From: an uncultured Alphaproteobacteria bacterium
GTDB lineage: Bacteria; Pseudomonadota; Alphaproteobacteria; Rhodobacterales; Rhodobacteraceae
Assembly: GCA_902533625.1 (NCBI GenBank)
Contig: CACAMI010000001.1
Span: 62,001-126,000 of the forward strand
Direction: 5' to 3'
DNA length: 64,000 nucleotides
Of the stretch, positions 29,539 through 40,151 are shown piece after piece. The position numbers were made by a program, and so were the translations under genes. The stretch's first letter is position 1. Every line of letters starts with the position of its first letter. A model generated the notes under the pieces. That model was not told the DNA's origin and did not search any database. It worked only from the letters and a program-made list of their open reading frames with translations.

Positions 29539-30637
29539 GAAGTTGGCTTTTCTTAATTTTTTTAGAAACGGATTTAAGTTGCCCGCATGCGGCCATAATG
29601 TCTTGGCCTCTTGGCGTCCTTATAGGGCTGGAGTAGCCAGCAGCATTAATTATTTTGGAAAAATCTCTTATTCTTTCAGAGGTTGAGGTTTTAAATTCTG
29701 AACCTGGCCAGGGGTTAAATGGAATTAGATTAATTTTTGAAGGGATGCCAGAAATAAGTTTAACTAACCTTTTGGCATCTTCTTTAGAGTCGTTAACATT
29801 ATCAATCATTACATACTCAAAAGTAATTCTTTCTGAATTACTTAAGGAAGGATAATTCCTTAAGGAATCAAGGAGCGATTTGATATTCCATTTTTTGTTT
29901 AGTGGAACCAACCTATTTCTAACCTCATCTGTGGTAGCATGAAAACTTATTGCTAAAAGGCATCCTATCTCTTCTCCTACCGAAGCTATTTTTGGAACTA
30001 CTCCAGAGGTGGAAAGGGTAATTCGTTTTCGTGAAATCGAGATGCCTGTTTCGTCCATAATTATCTTCAAGCCACTTTTTACTTCTTCAAAATTATATAA
30101 GGGCTCGCCCATTCCCATTAAAACGATATTTGAAATCAACCGTTTCTTAACTTTTGAGTGTTTAAGCTGGTCCCATTCTAAAAGGTCATCTCTAGCAACC
30201 ATTAGCTGCTGAACTATTTCGGAGGCAGACAGATTTCGCACTAAACCTTGAGTTCCAGTAAAACAAAAAGAGCAATTTAATGTACAGCCTACTTGAGAAG
30301 ATATGCAAAGAGTACCCCTGTCTTTGTCTGGTATAAAAACGGTTTCTACTAGATTGTTGTCACGGAGTTTTAGCAGATACTTTCTAGTACCATCTTGACT
30401 AATAAGTTTGGTTTGAATTTCAGGTCTGCTGATGTAAAATTTTTCATGTAGAGTGTCCCTAAACTCTTTCGACATATTAGTCATTTTTGTAAAATCTGTT
30501 TCGCCCTTTGTATAAATCCAATCCCACAACTGTGAAACTCTCATATTAATGGAGCTATTACTTCCACAGATTGGAGTAATTAGATTACTAATTTCGGTCT
30601 TTTTGAGACCGACTAGATCTGCTTTTTGCGAATTCAA
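29531..30637 (-). CDS. rlmN: 23S rRNA (adenine2503-C2)-methyltransferase RlmN
   Basis: CTLNCSFCFTGTQGLVRNLSASEIVQQ radical SAM CxxxCxxC; NIVLMGMGEPLYNFEEV. Confidence 0.97.
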   Translation of the reverse strand: MNSQKADLVGLKKTEISNLITPICGSNSSINMRVSQLWDWIYTKGETDFTKMTNMSKEFRDTLHEKFYISRPEIQTKLISQDGTRKYLLKLRDNNLVETVFIPDKDRGTLCISSQVGCTLNCSFCFTGTQGLVRNLSASEIVQQLMVARDDLLEWDQLKHSKVKKRLISNIVLMGMGEPLYNFEEVKSGLKIIMDETGISISRKRITLSTSGVVPKIASVGEEIGCLLAISFHATTDEVRNRLVPLNKKWNIKSLLDSLRNYPSLSNSERITFEYVMIDNVNDSKEDAKRLVKLISGIPSKINLIPFNPWPGSEFKTSTSERIRDFSKIINAAGYSSPIRTPRGQDIMAACGQLKSVSKKIKKSQLHA

Positions 30638-30716
30638 TTAAATCATCCGTTTAAATTTTATTGTTTGATTAGTAATATTAGATTTAAAAGTTATGTCAAA
30701 AAATCTTGAAATTTAT

Positions 30717-31295
30717 TCAATTGCAAAGCTTTTTTGTTTCTGTAATCGCGGCGGTAAGTCCAAGAAGAGAAAAAGTATCTTTTGTCTTTGTTCCTCTTTT
30801 TGAAATTGCCTCAATTGTGACCTTGCTACCAGCTTTTAAGGAATCAATTATTCTTTTGTCATCCTCTTGCACATGCCACGCATATTCAGCCGAACTACCA
30901 GAAGATTCAGGATCGGGATAAAGTCGAAAAACCTTCCCTCCAACAATCAATTCCACATGTCCATTTTTTCTTAATGGATAGCCCGCATCATAATTTGCAT
31001 ATACTGACCCAGATTCTCCACGTTCAACGTTTATAAAAAGTATCCCTTTTTCTCTATTAACGTCTGCTAAAAGCTCCCCATTTCTATAGGCTTTCATCTC
31101 TAGTGCCTGAGAAGCTATATAACATCTCTGTGGCGGTTTTGTTACAAATACGCACCAGTCTTTTGCATTAAATGAGCATACGTTTTCTTCTGCATATGCA
31201 AAACTTGAAGAAAAGTATGCTGTTATCAAAAGTTTTATAAACACCCACCCGAAAAGTTTCGGTGTAAAACGGTTATTCATAGAAATCCTGCTCAA
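30717..31295 (-). CDS. Invasion-associated locus B (IalB)-like exported protein
   Basis: Signal peptide; AKDWCVFVTKPPQRCYIASQ; SLKAGSKVTIEAISKRGTKTKDTFSLLGLTAAI. Confidence 0.8.
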   Translation of the reverse strand: MSRISMNNRFTPKLFGWVFIKLLITAYFSSSFAYAEENVCSFNAKDWCVFVTKPPQRCYIASQALEMKAYRNGELLADVNREKGILFINVERGESGSVYANYDAGYPLRKNGHVELIVGGKVFRLYPDPESSGSSAEYAWHVQEDDKRIIDSLKAGSKVTIEAISKRGTKTKDTFSLLGLTAAITETKKLCN

Positions 31296-31467
31296 TTTTT
31301 TATTTTTATAAATAAAGTATATAAGATTAGTTATAATTTTTCCAGCATCTTTTTTATTTCTACATTTTGTAAGTACAAAGTAATATAAGAAAATAATTAC
31401 GGATTTGTGTTATTTTTAAAATTGTTTTATTAAACGGTCTTAATGGCTTACAGGTTAAGGAGCAAAA

Positions 31468-32868
31468 ATGGTATCCCCTAAAACACTTTATGATAAGATT
31501 TGGAACGAACATCTAATCTCGGATGAAAGTGGAACATCTTTGATATACATCGACAGGCATCTAGTACATGAAGTAACTAGTCCTCAGGCATTTGAAGGTT
31601 TGAAATTATCGGGCCGAAAGGTTAGATGTCCTGATAAAACCGTTGCGGTTCCTGACCATAATATCCCAACTACTGGTGATCGAAGTAAGGGCATTGAAAA
31701 TATAGAGAGTAAAATCCAGGTTGATGCGCTCCGTGATAATGCCAATTATTTTGGCATTACATATTATGATGTTGATGATATTAGACAGGGAATAGTACAT
31801 ATAATAGGGCCAGAACAAGGTTGGACGCTACCTGGTATGACTGTAGTTTGTGGTGATAGTCATACTGCTACACATGGTGCATTTGGGTCTTTAGCCCATG
31901 GAATAGGAACTTCAGAGGTAGAGCATGTTTTGGCGACCCAAACATTGATTCAAAAAAAATCAAAAAATATGAAGGTGAATGTAACAGGTTCTCTAGGTGA
32001 AGGAGTAACTGCAAAAGATGTAACGTTATCAGTAATTGGGAAAACTGGTACGGCCGGAGGTACAGGACATGTAATAGAATATGCTGGCTCTGTAATTGAG
32101 GGGCTCTCTATGGAGGGCCGAATGACAGTTTGCAATATGGCCATAGAGGGAGGTGCAAGAGCTGGCTTAATTGCACCCGATCATAAAACTTTTGAATATG
32201 TAAGGGGTCGAGCCATGTCCCCAAAAAATTCTCAATGGGAAAAGGCTTTGACTTATTGGAAGACCCTTTATTCAGATCCAGGAGCCCATTTTGATCAGAT
32301 CCTAAATTTGGATGGCAGTGAAATAGCGCCAGTTGTTACCTGGGGCACAAGCCCTGAAGATGTTTTGCCTATAGATGGTAAAGTTCCTGACCCAAAGGAG
32401 TTTGAAGGAGGAAAAATCGAAGCCGTGAAGAGGTCTTTAGAATATATGGGTCTCAACCCTGGGCAAAGACTTGAGGACATAAATATTGACACTGTTTTTA
32501 TCGGATCTTGTACTAATGGTAGAATTGAAGATCTGCGAGAAGTAGCAAAGGTAATGAAGGGGAGAAAGGTTAAGGATGGTATTAGGGCAATGATAGTTCC
32601 GGGTTCTGGTTTGGTTAAGGTTCAAGCAGAAGAAGAAGGGATAGCAGAACAACTAAAACAAGCTGGATTTGAATGGAGGTTTGCGGGGTGCTCAATGTGT
32701 TTAGCTATGAACCCAGATCAACTTGCTCCCGGGGAAAGATGTGCAGCTACTTCAAATAGAAATTTTGAGGGAAGACAAGGCCGCGGTGGAAGAACCCATC
32801 TTATGAGTCCTGCAATGGCTGCGGCTGCGGCAGTTACGGGTCGTCTTTCTGATGTAAGAAATTTATAA
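31468..32868 (+). CDS. leuC: 3-isopropylmalate dehydratase large subunit
   Basis: [57 protein letters not shown]. Confidence 0.97.
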   Translation: MVSPKTLYDKIWNEHLISDESGTSLIYIDRHLVHEVTSPQAFEGLKLSGRKVRCPDKTVAVPDHNIPTTGDRSKGIENIESKIQVDALRDNANYFGITYYDVDDIRQGIVHIIGPEQGWTLPGMTVVCGDSHTATHGAFGSLAHGIGTSEVEHVLATQTLIQKKSKNMKVNVTGSLGEGVTAKDVTLSVIGKTGTAGGTGHVIEYAGSVIEGLSMEGRMTVCNMAIEGGARAGLIAPDHKTFEYVRGRAMSPKNSQWEKALTYWKTLYSDPGAHFDQILNLDGSEIAPVVTWGTSPEDVLPIDGKVPDPKEFEGGKIEAVKRSLEYMGLNPGQRLEDINIDTVFIGSCTNGRIEDLREVAKVMKGRKVKDGIRAMIVPGSGLVKVQAEEEGIAEQLKQAGFEWRFAGCSMCLAMNPDQLAPGERCAATSNRNFEGRQGRGGRTHLMSPAMAAAAAVTGRLSDVRNL

Positions 32869-32891
32869 TTTTGGAAGGTATAAAATAATAA

Positions 32892-33497
32892 ATGGATAAA
32901 TTTACTGTAGTTGAAGGTGTAGCAGCACCCATGCCACTTATTAATATTGATACTGATATGATAATTCCTAAACAGTTTCTAAAAACAATTAAAAGGTCTG
33001 GTTTGGGAAAGAACCTTTTTGATGAGATGAGATTCAACGAAGATGGAACAGAAATACCTTCATTTATTCTGAATAAGGAAGCCTATAGAAGTAGTAAAAT
33101 CATAGTTGCCGGGGACAATTTTGGGTGTGGTTCCTCAAGGGAACATGCACCATGGGCTCTTTTAGATTTTGGAATCAAGGTTGTAATATCATCAAGCTTC
33201 GCAGATATTTTTTATAATAACTGTTTTAAGAATGGAATCTTGCCGGTAGTTGTTTCACCGGAAGAGAGAGATGCGTTAATGGGGGATGCAGAAAAAGGAT
33301 CAAATGCTCGAATTTCGGTGGATCTGGAAGCACAAGAGATTATAAGGCCTGACGGTACTACTGTTTCATTCGAAATTGATGATTTTAAGAAACATTGTTT
33401 ATTGCATGGTCTTGATGATATAGCTCTATCCTTAGAGAAGGAAAAATCTATTTCTGACTTCGAAAAGAAAAATAAATCTCAGAAACCATGGGTATAG
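32892..33497 (+). CDS. leuD: 3-isopropylmalate dehydratase small subunit
   Basis: [39 protein letters not shown]. Confidence 0.97.
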   Translation: MDKFTVVEGVAAPMPLINIDTDMIIPKQFLKTIKRSGLGKNLFDEMRFNEDGTEIPSFILNKEAYRSSKIIVAGDNFGCGSSREHAPWALLDFGIKVVISSSFADIFYNNCFKNGILPVVVSPEERDALMGDAEKGSNARISVDLEAQEIIRPDGTTVSFEIDDFKKHCLLHGLDDIALSLEKEKSISDFEKKNKSQKPWV

Positions 33498-33504
33498 AAT
33501 AAGA

Positions 33505-34611
33505 ATGGAAAAAAATTTATTAATATTAGCTGGTGACGGTATTGGACCTGAAGTAATGGATCAGGTGGTCAGGGTAATAGATTGGTTTAATAATAATAAA
33601 AAACTTAATTTTACAATAGAGGAAGATCTGGTTGGAGGAGTTGCCTATGATAGCCATGGCCAGCCACTAAGTGACAAAACCTTGGAGAAAGCAAAAAACT
33701 GTGATGCTGTACTTTTGGGAGCCGTAGGTGGGCCAAAATACGACGGGCTTGATTTTTCATTGAAACCAGAACGAGGCTTGCTGAGGTTAAGGAAGGAATT
33801 AGATCTTTTCGCGAATTTGAGACCCGCACAATGCTTTGATGCCTTAACACATTTTTCCTCTCTTAGGCCTGAAATAATTTCAGGACTTGACATCATGATT
33901 GTTAGGGAGGCCACTTCAGGGATATATTTTGGCGAACCTAGGGGCATCATTGAAGATAATAATGGCGGCCGAATAGGCATAAATACTAATAGATACACGA
34001 CGGAGGAAATTAGGAGGGTTACTAGATCTGCATTTGAATTAGCAAGAAAGCGGCAAAATAGGGTTTGTTCTATGGAAAAAGCCAATGTTATGGAAAGTGG
34101 AGTACTTTGGAGAGAAGAAGTTACACTGTTGCATCAACAAGAATATCCTGATGTCGAATTGAGCCACATGTATGCCGACGCTGGAGCTATGGAATTAGTA
34201 AGACTTCCAAAACAGTTCGACGTTATTGTTACAGACAACCTTTTTGGAGATTTGTTGTCAGATTGTGCAGCTATGTTGACGGGTAGTTTGGGTATGTTAC
34301 CTTCCGCTACTCTTGGAAAGATAAGGGAGAATGGGCGGCCTTATGCGATGTATGAGCCAGTCCATGGTTCTGCCCCTGATATAGCTGGAAAAGGGATGGC
34401 TAACCCAACAGCGTGCATTTTGAGTTTTGCTATGGCATTACGGTATTCTTTTGATTTGGGAGATGAAGCTTTGCTTTTAGAAAGGGCAATTGAAAAAGTT
34501 CTGGCCAAGGGAATTAGAACAGCAGATCTGATGCAGGAAAAAGATGTAAAACCTGCGAGTACCGAAGAAATGGGAACAGCGATTATAAATCATTTGGATG
34601 GGCACCAATAA
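33505..34611 (+). CDS. leuB: 3-isopropylmalate dehydrogenase
   Basis: [59 protein letters not shown]. Confidence 0.97.
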   Translation: MEKNLLILAGDGIGPEVMDQVVRVIDWFNNNKKLNFTIEEDLVGGVAYDSHGQPLSDKTLEKAKNCDAVLLGAVGGPKYDGLDFSLKPERGLLRLRKELDLFANLRPAQCFDALTHFSSLRPEIISGLDIMIVREATSGIYFGEPRGIIEDNNGGRIGINTNRYTTEEIRRVTRSAFELARKRQNRVCSMEKANVMESGVLWREEVTLLHQQEYPDVELSHMYADAGAMELVRLPKQFDVIVTDNLFGDLLSDCAAMLTGSLGMLPSATLGKIRENGRPYAMYEPVHGSAPDIAGKGMANPTACILSFAMALRYSFDLGDEALLLERAIEKVLAKGIRTADLMQEKDVKPASTEEMGTAIINHLDGHQ

Positions 34612-34617
34612 AAATAA

Positions 34618-35217
34618 ATGCCTGAATCTAATGAAATTTCCCTCGTCATTGGATTAAGAGAAACGGAACGAGATTTGGCTGCATCACTTTACTGGCAAGC
34701 ATTTTCCAAGAAACTAAGTTTTTTGCTTGGTCCTAGGAAAAAAGCTGAGGCTTACATTTCAAAGGTTTTGAATAAGGATAATGTTTTTGCTGTTAGAGAT
34801 ACTAAAAATAACATAGTAGGCCTTGCGGGGTTTCGTGATGTAAATGGGGGAGTAATAGGGGGCACCTTCGGAGATCTCGTAGATGTATACGGTTTCCTTG
34901 GGGCTATTTGGAGAGCTACTTTTTTGAGCTTCTTAGAAAGAAAAGATAATTCTGAAATTTTACACTTAGACGCTGTATGTGTAGAGCAGAAAAGTCGAGG
35001 AAAAGGTATAGGTCGTAAGATAATAGATTTTTCTGGAAGATTTGCTAAATCTAGATCCATAGTTGCCATTGAATTAGATGTGGTGAGTAACAACGAACCT
35101 GCAATAAAATTTTACAAAAATTTAGATTTTTATATAGTTTCAAAAGAAAAAATAGGACCTATGGGCTTAATTCTAGGATTCAAAAGTATTTATAGAATGA
35201 GGCTTGATCTACAATAA
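34618..35217 (+). CDS. GNAT-family N-acetyltransferase
   Basis: LDAVCVEQKSRGKGIGRKIIDF...IELDVVSNNEPAIKFYKNLDF. Confidence 0.85.
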   Translation: MPESNEISLVIGLRETERDLAASLYWQAFSKKLSFLLGPRKKAEAYISKVLNKDNVFAVRDTKNNIVGLAGFRDVNGGVIGGTFGDLVDVYGFLGAIWRATFLSFLERKDNSEILHLDAVCVEQKSRGKGIGRKIIDFSGRFAKSRSIVAIELDVVSNNEPAIKFYKNLDFYIVSKEKIGPMGLILGFKSIYRMRLDLQ

Positions 35218-35230
35218 GCTGAGGATGCTC

Positions 35231-37513
35231 TTATTTAAGTTTAAAGGTGTTAATTTTATCTTTTGTCCCACCTGCAATTTTTGATAACTCTAACATGGAT
35301 GCCGTGATTTCTTCAGAAGAAACCGCATTTGCTTCCCCAATTCTTTCTAAATTATCTGCTGATTTTGTTACTTCTTGCAGGACATCACTTTGCTGACTTG
35401 TTTGCTTTGTAATGTCTGACATCATTGTTTCAATTTTTATGATTGTTTCACCAATATGTTTCATTTCTTCCTGAAGCTCATTCATCCTATTAACTCCATC
35501 ATCTGCCTTTTCCTGAGCTTCTGTTGTAAGGGTGCTTATATCTTTTACAGAAGCTGAAGATTTATCAGCAAGCTTTCCAACTTCCGTAGCAACCACAGAA
35601 AAGCCTCTTCCAGCCTCACCGGCTCTCGATGCTTCAATGGATGCATTTAGTGCCAACATGGTTGTTTGTTGTGCTATATCCTCTATAAGGGAAGAAATAT
35701 CCCCAATTCTAGAACTATTGCTCAGAATTTCATTCACAACACCTACCATATTTTGAGCTTCTTCAGAGCCCTTACTTGCCAAAGTTGAGGCATCTTCAGC
35801 CGCATCACTTGTATTTTTTGCACTTTGATCGACAGAAGATGCTAAATTTCCAGATTCTTTTACTTTGGCTTGAATATCTTGAGTAGCGGCTACTTGTGCC
35901 CTTGCCCCATCAGAAACTTGGCCTACTGCTTCTCCGGCTTGTGAAGCTGCAGAAGCTATTTGTTGAACATCATCTAGTATTTCTTTTAGCGCAAGTGATA
36001 GCTTTTCTAATGATTCGTCAATATGAGAGGCGCATCTTCCTATATCTCCCTGGTAGCCATCTGGAAGTCTTGCAGTCAAGTTGCCACTCGAAACACTTGT
36101 AAATAAATCTTGAATTTCTTTGAAAGCCTTTTCCGTTTTTTCAAGCATATTATTCATTGATTGACCAGCCGCACTGATTTCGTCATTCCCCTGTGTTTTT
36201 AGTCTAAGAGAAAAATCACCATTGTTGGCAATGCTTTTTGTTACCCGTGTGAATTCATTCATCGGAAAAAGAATAGTTCTTCTAGCAACTAAATAACCAA
36301 TTAAGAGGGCAATAAGTATACCTCCACCAGATAAGCCCCATGTACTAAGAATTCGCTGCTCTGTTAGAAAATCATTATTTGCTGTCTTATCTTCTATACC
36401 AAGTTCCAACTGCTTTAAGATCCTACCAATAGTATCCGATACATTCCTAAATTCCGAAAAAGTCATTGTTTTTTGTAGCTTTAATTTTCTTAACCTTGTG
36501 CCATCTTCGACGAGGGCTTTTTTAAAGGCACCAAGTTTTCTCTCATATTCAAAAATAGATTTTTCAATCGAACTGGCAAAAAATTTACTAATATAAATAT
36601 CAAACTGGGCCCCAACATTAGTGTCTGCGGTATATTTATCTTTAAAAGTATTTTCTGCCGCAATTAATTGGAGAGCTGTATTCTTGCAGGCATTAAGAGT
36701 TTTCTGTACTTTGGTTAGAAGATTATTTTGTTTCTTTATTTCCTCTGCTTGATCCAGATATCTACCAAAGTACGCCTCTAACTTTATTTGATCATTTTTT
36801 AATTCTTTTAAATTACTACTTAAATCTATTAGAAGCATTTGGAACTTTATTGGGGTATTATCAAACACAAGGGCGTCCTCTTTTTTTATTGTAGAGCTGC
36901 GCTTGAACAATAAACCATTTTGATAGACCTTGTTAGCTAATCTAATACCTTCATCAGCAAGTTCAACCGCCTTGGAAGAAACAGCATTTAAATCTTCAAT
37001 AACCATGGTATTATTAATAGTGGAGGCTGTTGTGCTGAATTTTATTTCATCTGTCTTGTCTGATAATGAACTGATTCTTGAGTAAAGCGTCTGCAAAATT
37101 AAAAAGAGTTCTCTCTTTTCTGTTTCTGTCTGAGAGGGGATTATTTCTTCTTCTGGGTCTAATTCACTGCTTGCCGGGTTTTCATTTGAGGTTTCATTAG
37201 GTGCATATATAATCATTGCTTTACTGATGGCCTCAGAAAAAAGCTTTTCCTCCTCCTCAGTTTTCTCAAAAAATGTGTAACCTCCGTCGCTTGTGTCATT
37301 GGCATAAGAAATACCTTCGCTTACAAGCGCTTTCCAAGAGTCAAGGGCATTATTAGCAATTCGCAACTCTGAAATCACCGACACATCTTCAGAAATAATT
37401 TGACGGTAACTTGTTGAGATTTCTCTAAGAGTGTACCCAGCAATATAAGATATTGCTATTGCCACCAAAGTAAGTGGTATAAGATCTAACAGTGATTTGT
37501 AAATTACTCTCAT
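35231..37513 (-). CDS. Methyl-accepting chemotaxis protein (two TM, large sensor region, HAMP, signalling domain)
   Basis: TM near N-terminus, long helical sensor region, [25 protein letters not shown], tip [44 protein letters not shown]. Confidence 0.93.
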   Translation of the reverse strand: MRVIYKSLLDLIPLTLVAIAISYIAGYTLREISTSYRQIISEDVSVISELRIANNALDSWKALVSEGISYANDTSDGGYTFFEKTEEEEKLFSEAISKAMIIYAPNETSNENPASSELDPEEEIIPSQTETEKRELFLILQTLYSRISSLSDKTDEIKFSTTASTINNTMVIEDLNAVSSKAVELADEGIRLANKVYQNGLLFKRSSTIKKEDALVFDNTPIKFQMLLIDLSSNLKELKNDQIKLEAYFGRYLDQAEEIKKQNNLLTKVQKTLNACKNTALQLIAAENTFKDKYTADTNVGAQFDIYISKFFASSIEKSIFEYERKLGAFKKALVEDGTRLRKLKLQKTMTFSEFRNVSDTIGRILKQLELGIEDKTANNDFLTEQRILSTWGLSGGGILIALLIGYLVARRTILFPMNEFTRVTKSIANNGDFSLRLKTQGNDEISAAGQSMNNMLEKTEKAFKEIQDLFTSVSSGNLTARLPDGYQGDIGRCASHIDESLEKLSLALKEILDDVQQIASAASQAGEAVGQVSDGARAQVAATQDIQAKVKESGNLASSVDQSAKNTSDAAEDASTLASKGSEEAQNMVGVVNEILSNSSRIGDISSLIEDIAQQTTMLALNASIEASRAGEAGRGFSVVATEVGKLADKSSASVKDISTLTTEAQEKADDGVNRMNELQEEMKHIGETIIKIETMMSDITKQTSQQSDVLQEVTKSADNLERIGEANAVSSEEITASMLELSKIAGGTKDKINTFKLK

Positions 37514-37590
37514 TTTTTTTCAACGAATAATTTTTGTTATTTAAGTTTAGATTTTAGACTAAAATAAATAGACATAAATTGAAAGAATTA

Positions 37591-39096
37591 TTAGGATGAC
37601 AAGATGTTAATCTCTTTGCGGATGTGAGTTTTCAATATTTTTCCATAGTTATTTTTTGGAAGCTGTTTACTAAAAAAGTATTTTTTTGGCCTCTTAAATC
37701 GGGCTAAATTCTGGAGACACAAGTCGTCCAAAATTTTCTCAATATTATCATTTATTTTTTTTAAGACTACAATGGCTACTACTATTTCACCCCATTTTTT
37801 GTCTTCTAATCCGACAACTGCAACCTCTTTAACATCAGGATGCAATAATAGAACGTCTTCGATTTCCCTTGGGTAAACATTCATTCCTCCAGTTATGACC
37901 ATGTCCTTAGATCTGTCTTTTATGGTCAGTATGCCGTACTGATCAATAGAGCCTAGGTCTCCAGTAAGTAACCAGCCATTTCGCAATGCTTTTTTTGTTG
38001 CTTCCTCATTTTTATAATATTCTTTCATAACGCAATCAGACTTAGTTATTATTTCTCCAACTTCACCCAAGGGAACAGGGTTCCAGTTAGAGTCAACAAC
38101 TTCTACGCTACATGCTGTTCGTGATATTCCTGCTGATATTAAAAGCTCATTATAATATGGTTTTCTTTTATCAGAATACATAGCTTTTGTAATATTAGTT
38201 ATTGTCATGGGTGCTTCCCCCTGGCCATAAAGTTGGTATAGGGTATTCCCAAATATCTCCAAAGCAATTTTGGTATCAGACAGGTACATTGGGGCGCCAC
38301 CAAACTCTAGTGTTTTTAATCCCTTGAGATTAGCTGATGCCATCGTGTGAGATGAGAGGCGCTTTACCATTGTTGGTGCTGCAAAGAATGAGATGTTTTC
38401 CTCCGTAGAAAGTAACCCAAAAATTTCTTCTGGCTCAAAGTTTGATTGGCATATATAGTTTTTTGCACCCTTTAAAATAAATGGAAGCGCATAAATTCCA
38501 GAACCGTGGGTCATGGGTGCGGCATGAAGTCTAATATCTTTTTCATCAATGGAATCCACGTCTGCAAAATATGATAAACTCATAAAAAGAAGATTTCTAT
38601 GAGTTAAGACCGCTCCTTTAGGTTTTCCTGTGGTACCTGACGTATAAAAAATCCAAGCAGGATCTGTCACGTCATTTTTTAAATGGGGTAGGTGCTCAAA
38701 TTTGGAAGTTTTTATAAATTCTTTTGAATAATTCACAATTACAGGCATATTTGAATGGATATCAGATATTTTATCTTTTGAGCAGAAAATCAATTTTGTG
38801 TCTGAATTTTCAAATATCCAAGCGAGTTCTTTCTTGTGGAGTTTGGAGTTTATAGGAACTGCTGTTAATCCAGCCTTCCATATCCCAAAAAGAATTGGAA
38901 GGAAAAGGTGATCATTTTCCATCACTAAAGCCACATGTTCGCCTTTTTTAAGGTTAAAAGTTTTAGACAGAGCTGAGCCTATGCTACTTGCCACATTGCA
39001 GAAATCCATATAACTTAGACTGCCGCCATCCCAAAAAATAGCGCTTCTATTGGGTTGGATTTTTGTTATTCTTTCAAGTTCTGAATAAAAATTCAT
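37591..39096 (-). CDS. AMP-dependent synthetase/ligase (acyl-CoA synthetase-like)
   Basis: IFYTSGTTGKPKGAVLTHRNL; GWLLTGDLGSIDQYGILTIKDRSKDMVITGGMNVYPREIEDVL. Confidence 0.93.
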   Translation of the reverse strand: MNFYSELERITKIQPNRSAIFWDGGSLSYMDFCNVASSIGSALSKTFNLKKGEHVALVMENDHLFLPILFGIWKAGLTAVPINSKLHKKELAWIFENSDTKLIFCSKDKISDIHSNMPVIVNYSKEFIKTSKFEHLPHLKNDVTDPAWIFYTSGTTGKPKGAVLTHRNLLFMSLSYFADVDSIDEKDIRLHAAPMTHGSGIYALPFILKGAKNYICQSNFEPEEIFGLLSTEENISFFAAPTMVKRLSSHTMASANLKGLKTLEFGGAPMYLSDTKIALEIFGNTLYQLYGQGEAPMTITNITKAMYSDKRKPYYNELLISAGISRTACSVEVVDSNWNPVPLGEVGEIITKSDCVMKEYYKNEEATKKALRNGWLLTGDLGSIDQYGILTIKDRSKDMVITGGMNVYPREIEDVLLLHPDVKEVAVVGLEDKKWGEIVVAIVVLKKINDNIEKILDDLCLQNLARFKRPKKYFFSKQLPKNNYGKILKTHIRKEINILSS

Positions 39097-39097
39097 A

Positions 39098-39814
39098 TTA
39101 GGATTTTTGCCATAGAACTATATTACCCTTATTAATTCTTTTCCATTCGGTCCCAGTCATTTTTGGATCTGTATCCCCAAGTATTAAAAAACCGCCTGTC
39201 TTCACCGATTTTGCTAGGCTTCTTAAAACCTTAGCTTTGCCATTTTCTGTCATGTGGAGAAGAACATTTCGACATATGACAATATCAAATTCAAAGTTGT
39301 AAGGGCCCGTAACCAAATTATGAATATCAAAAAGAATAATTTTACTGAGACTTTTTTTGAATTCAACATATGTAGAATTCAGATTTTCATCAGGACAAAT
39401 ATTCATAAAGGTATCTTTCTTGAATAAATGTATCTTTTCAATTTCTTTACTTCTGTATAAAAAATATTTTCCCTTTTTTGCATGATGGATTGCATCAATA
39501 TTTAGGTCTGTTCCAACTAGTTTCAGGTTCAGATTTTTCTTACTCATTAGATATGCAGAATACACCTCCTGTCCTGTTGAACAGCCGGCAAACCACACCC
39601 TGGAATTTTTCTGGTTTATTAAATTTCTAAGAAGCTCTGAAACTTCCGCATTTCTAAAAAATGATGTTTCTGGATTAACAAAATTTTTGGCAGCTCCAAA
39701 AATTTTATCTCCCATGAAGTCCGCAGAAGTGTACATTTTTGACAAAGAGGACAATTTTTTTTCAGTAAGCTTTAGCCCCGTTTTTTCCATTATGTAATGA
39801 CTGAAATCTTTCAT
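39098..39814 (-). CDS. cheR: CheR-type protein-glutamate methyltransferase
   Basis: NPETSFFRNAEV; VWFAGCSTGQEVYSAYL; FDIVICRNVLLHM. Confidence 0.92.
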   Translation of the reverse strand: MKDFSHYIMEKTGLKLTEKKLSSLSKMYTSADFMGDKIFGAAKNFVNPETSFFRNAEVSELLRNLINQKNSRVWFAGCSTGQEVYSAYLMSKKNLNLKLVGTDLNIDAIHHAKKGKYFLYRSKEIEKIHLFKKDTFMNICPDENLNSTYVEFKKSLSKIILFDIHNLVTGPYNFEFDIVICRNVLLHMTENGKAKVLRSLAKSVKTGGFLILGDTDPKMTGTEWKRINKGNIVLWQKS

Positions 39815-39827
39815 TTACTATTTTAAT

Positions 39828-40139
39828 CTAGATATTGCCAATTTCAACCGCGATCAGACCATTATTGTAGCTCACAAATCCATATGTATTCCCTAAAACC
39901 TTGGAAGATGGTGTGTCCAGTTTTAATGGTCTTCCTTGAACCTGGGTAGGCTTAGTTTCACTGGGTATTAGGTAGTTCTCATTTGTAAGAATTTTAAATG
40001 CAGAATTTCTTGAAGGACTATTATTGTAAAGTTTGTGCATGACTTTACCTTTTCCTTTACCGGAAATCACTTCTTTAACATTATTAAGACGAAACACTAA
40101 ATTTTTATCGTCCCAAGTAGCTAATACGTAAGTCTCCAA
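39828..40139 (-). CDS. Hypothetical 103-aa protein in the chemosensory operon (possible divergent CheW-like/partial domain)
   Basis: METYVLATWDDKNLVFRLNNVKEVISG; 12 bp from cheA and 13 bp from cheR, same strand; no confident family. Confidence 0.55.
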   Translation of the reverse strand: METYVLATWDDKNLVFRLNNVKEVISGKGKGKVMHKLYNNSPSRNSAFKILTNENYLIPSETKPTQVQGRPLKLDTPSSKVLGNTYGFVSYNNGLIAVEIGNI

Positions 40140-40151
40140 TTCTTAACCTTT

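Noticed and set aside
33645-34085. 146-aa minus-strand ORF
   Set aside because: Antisense to leuB; no family motifs.
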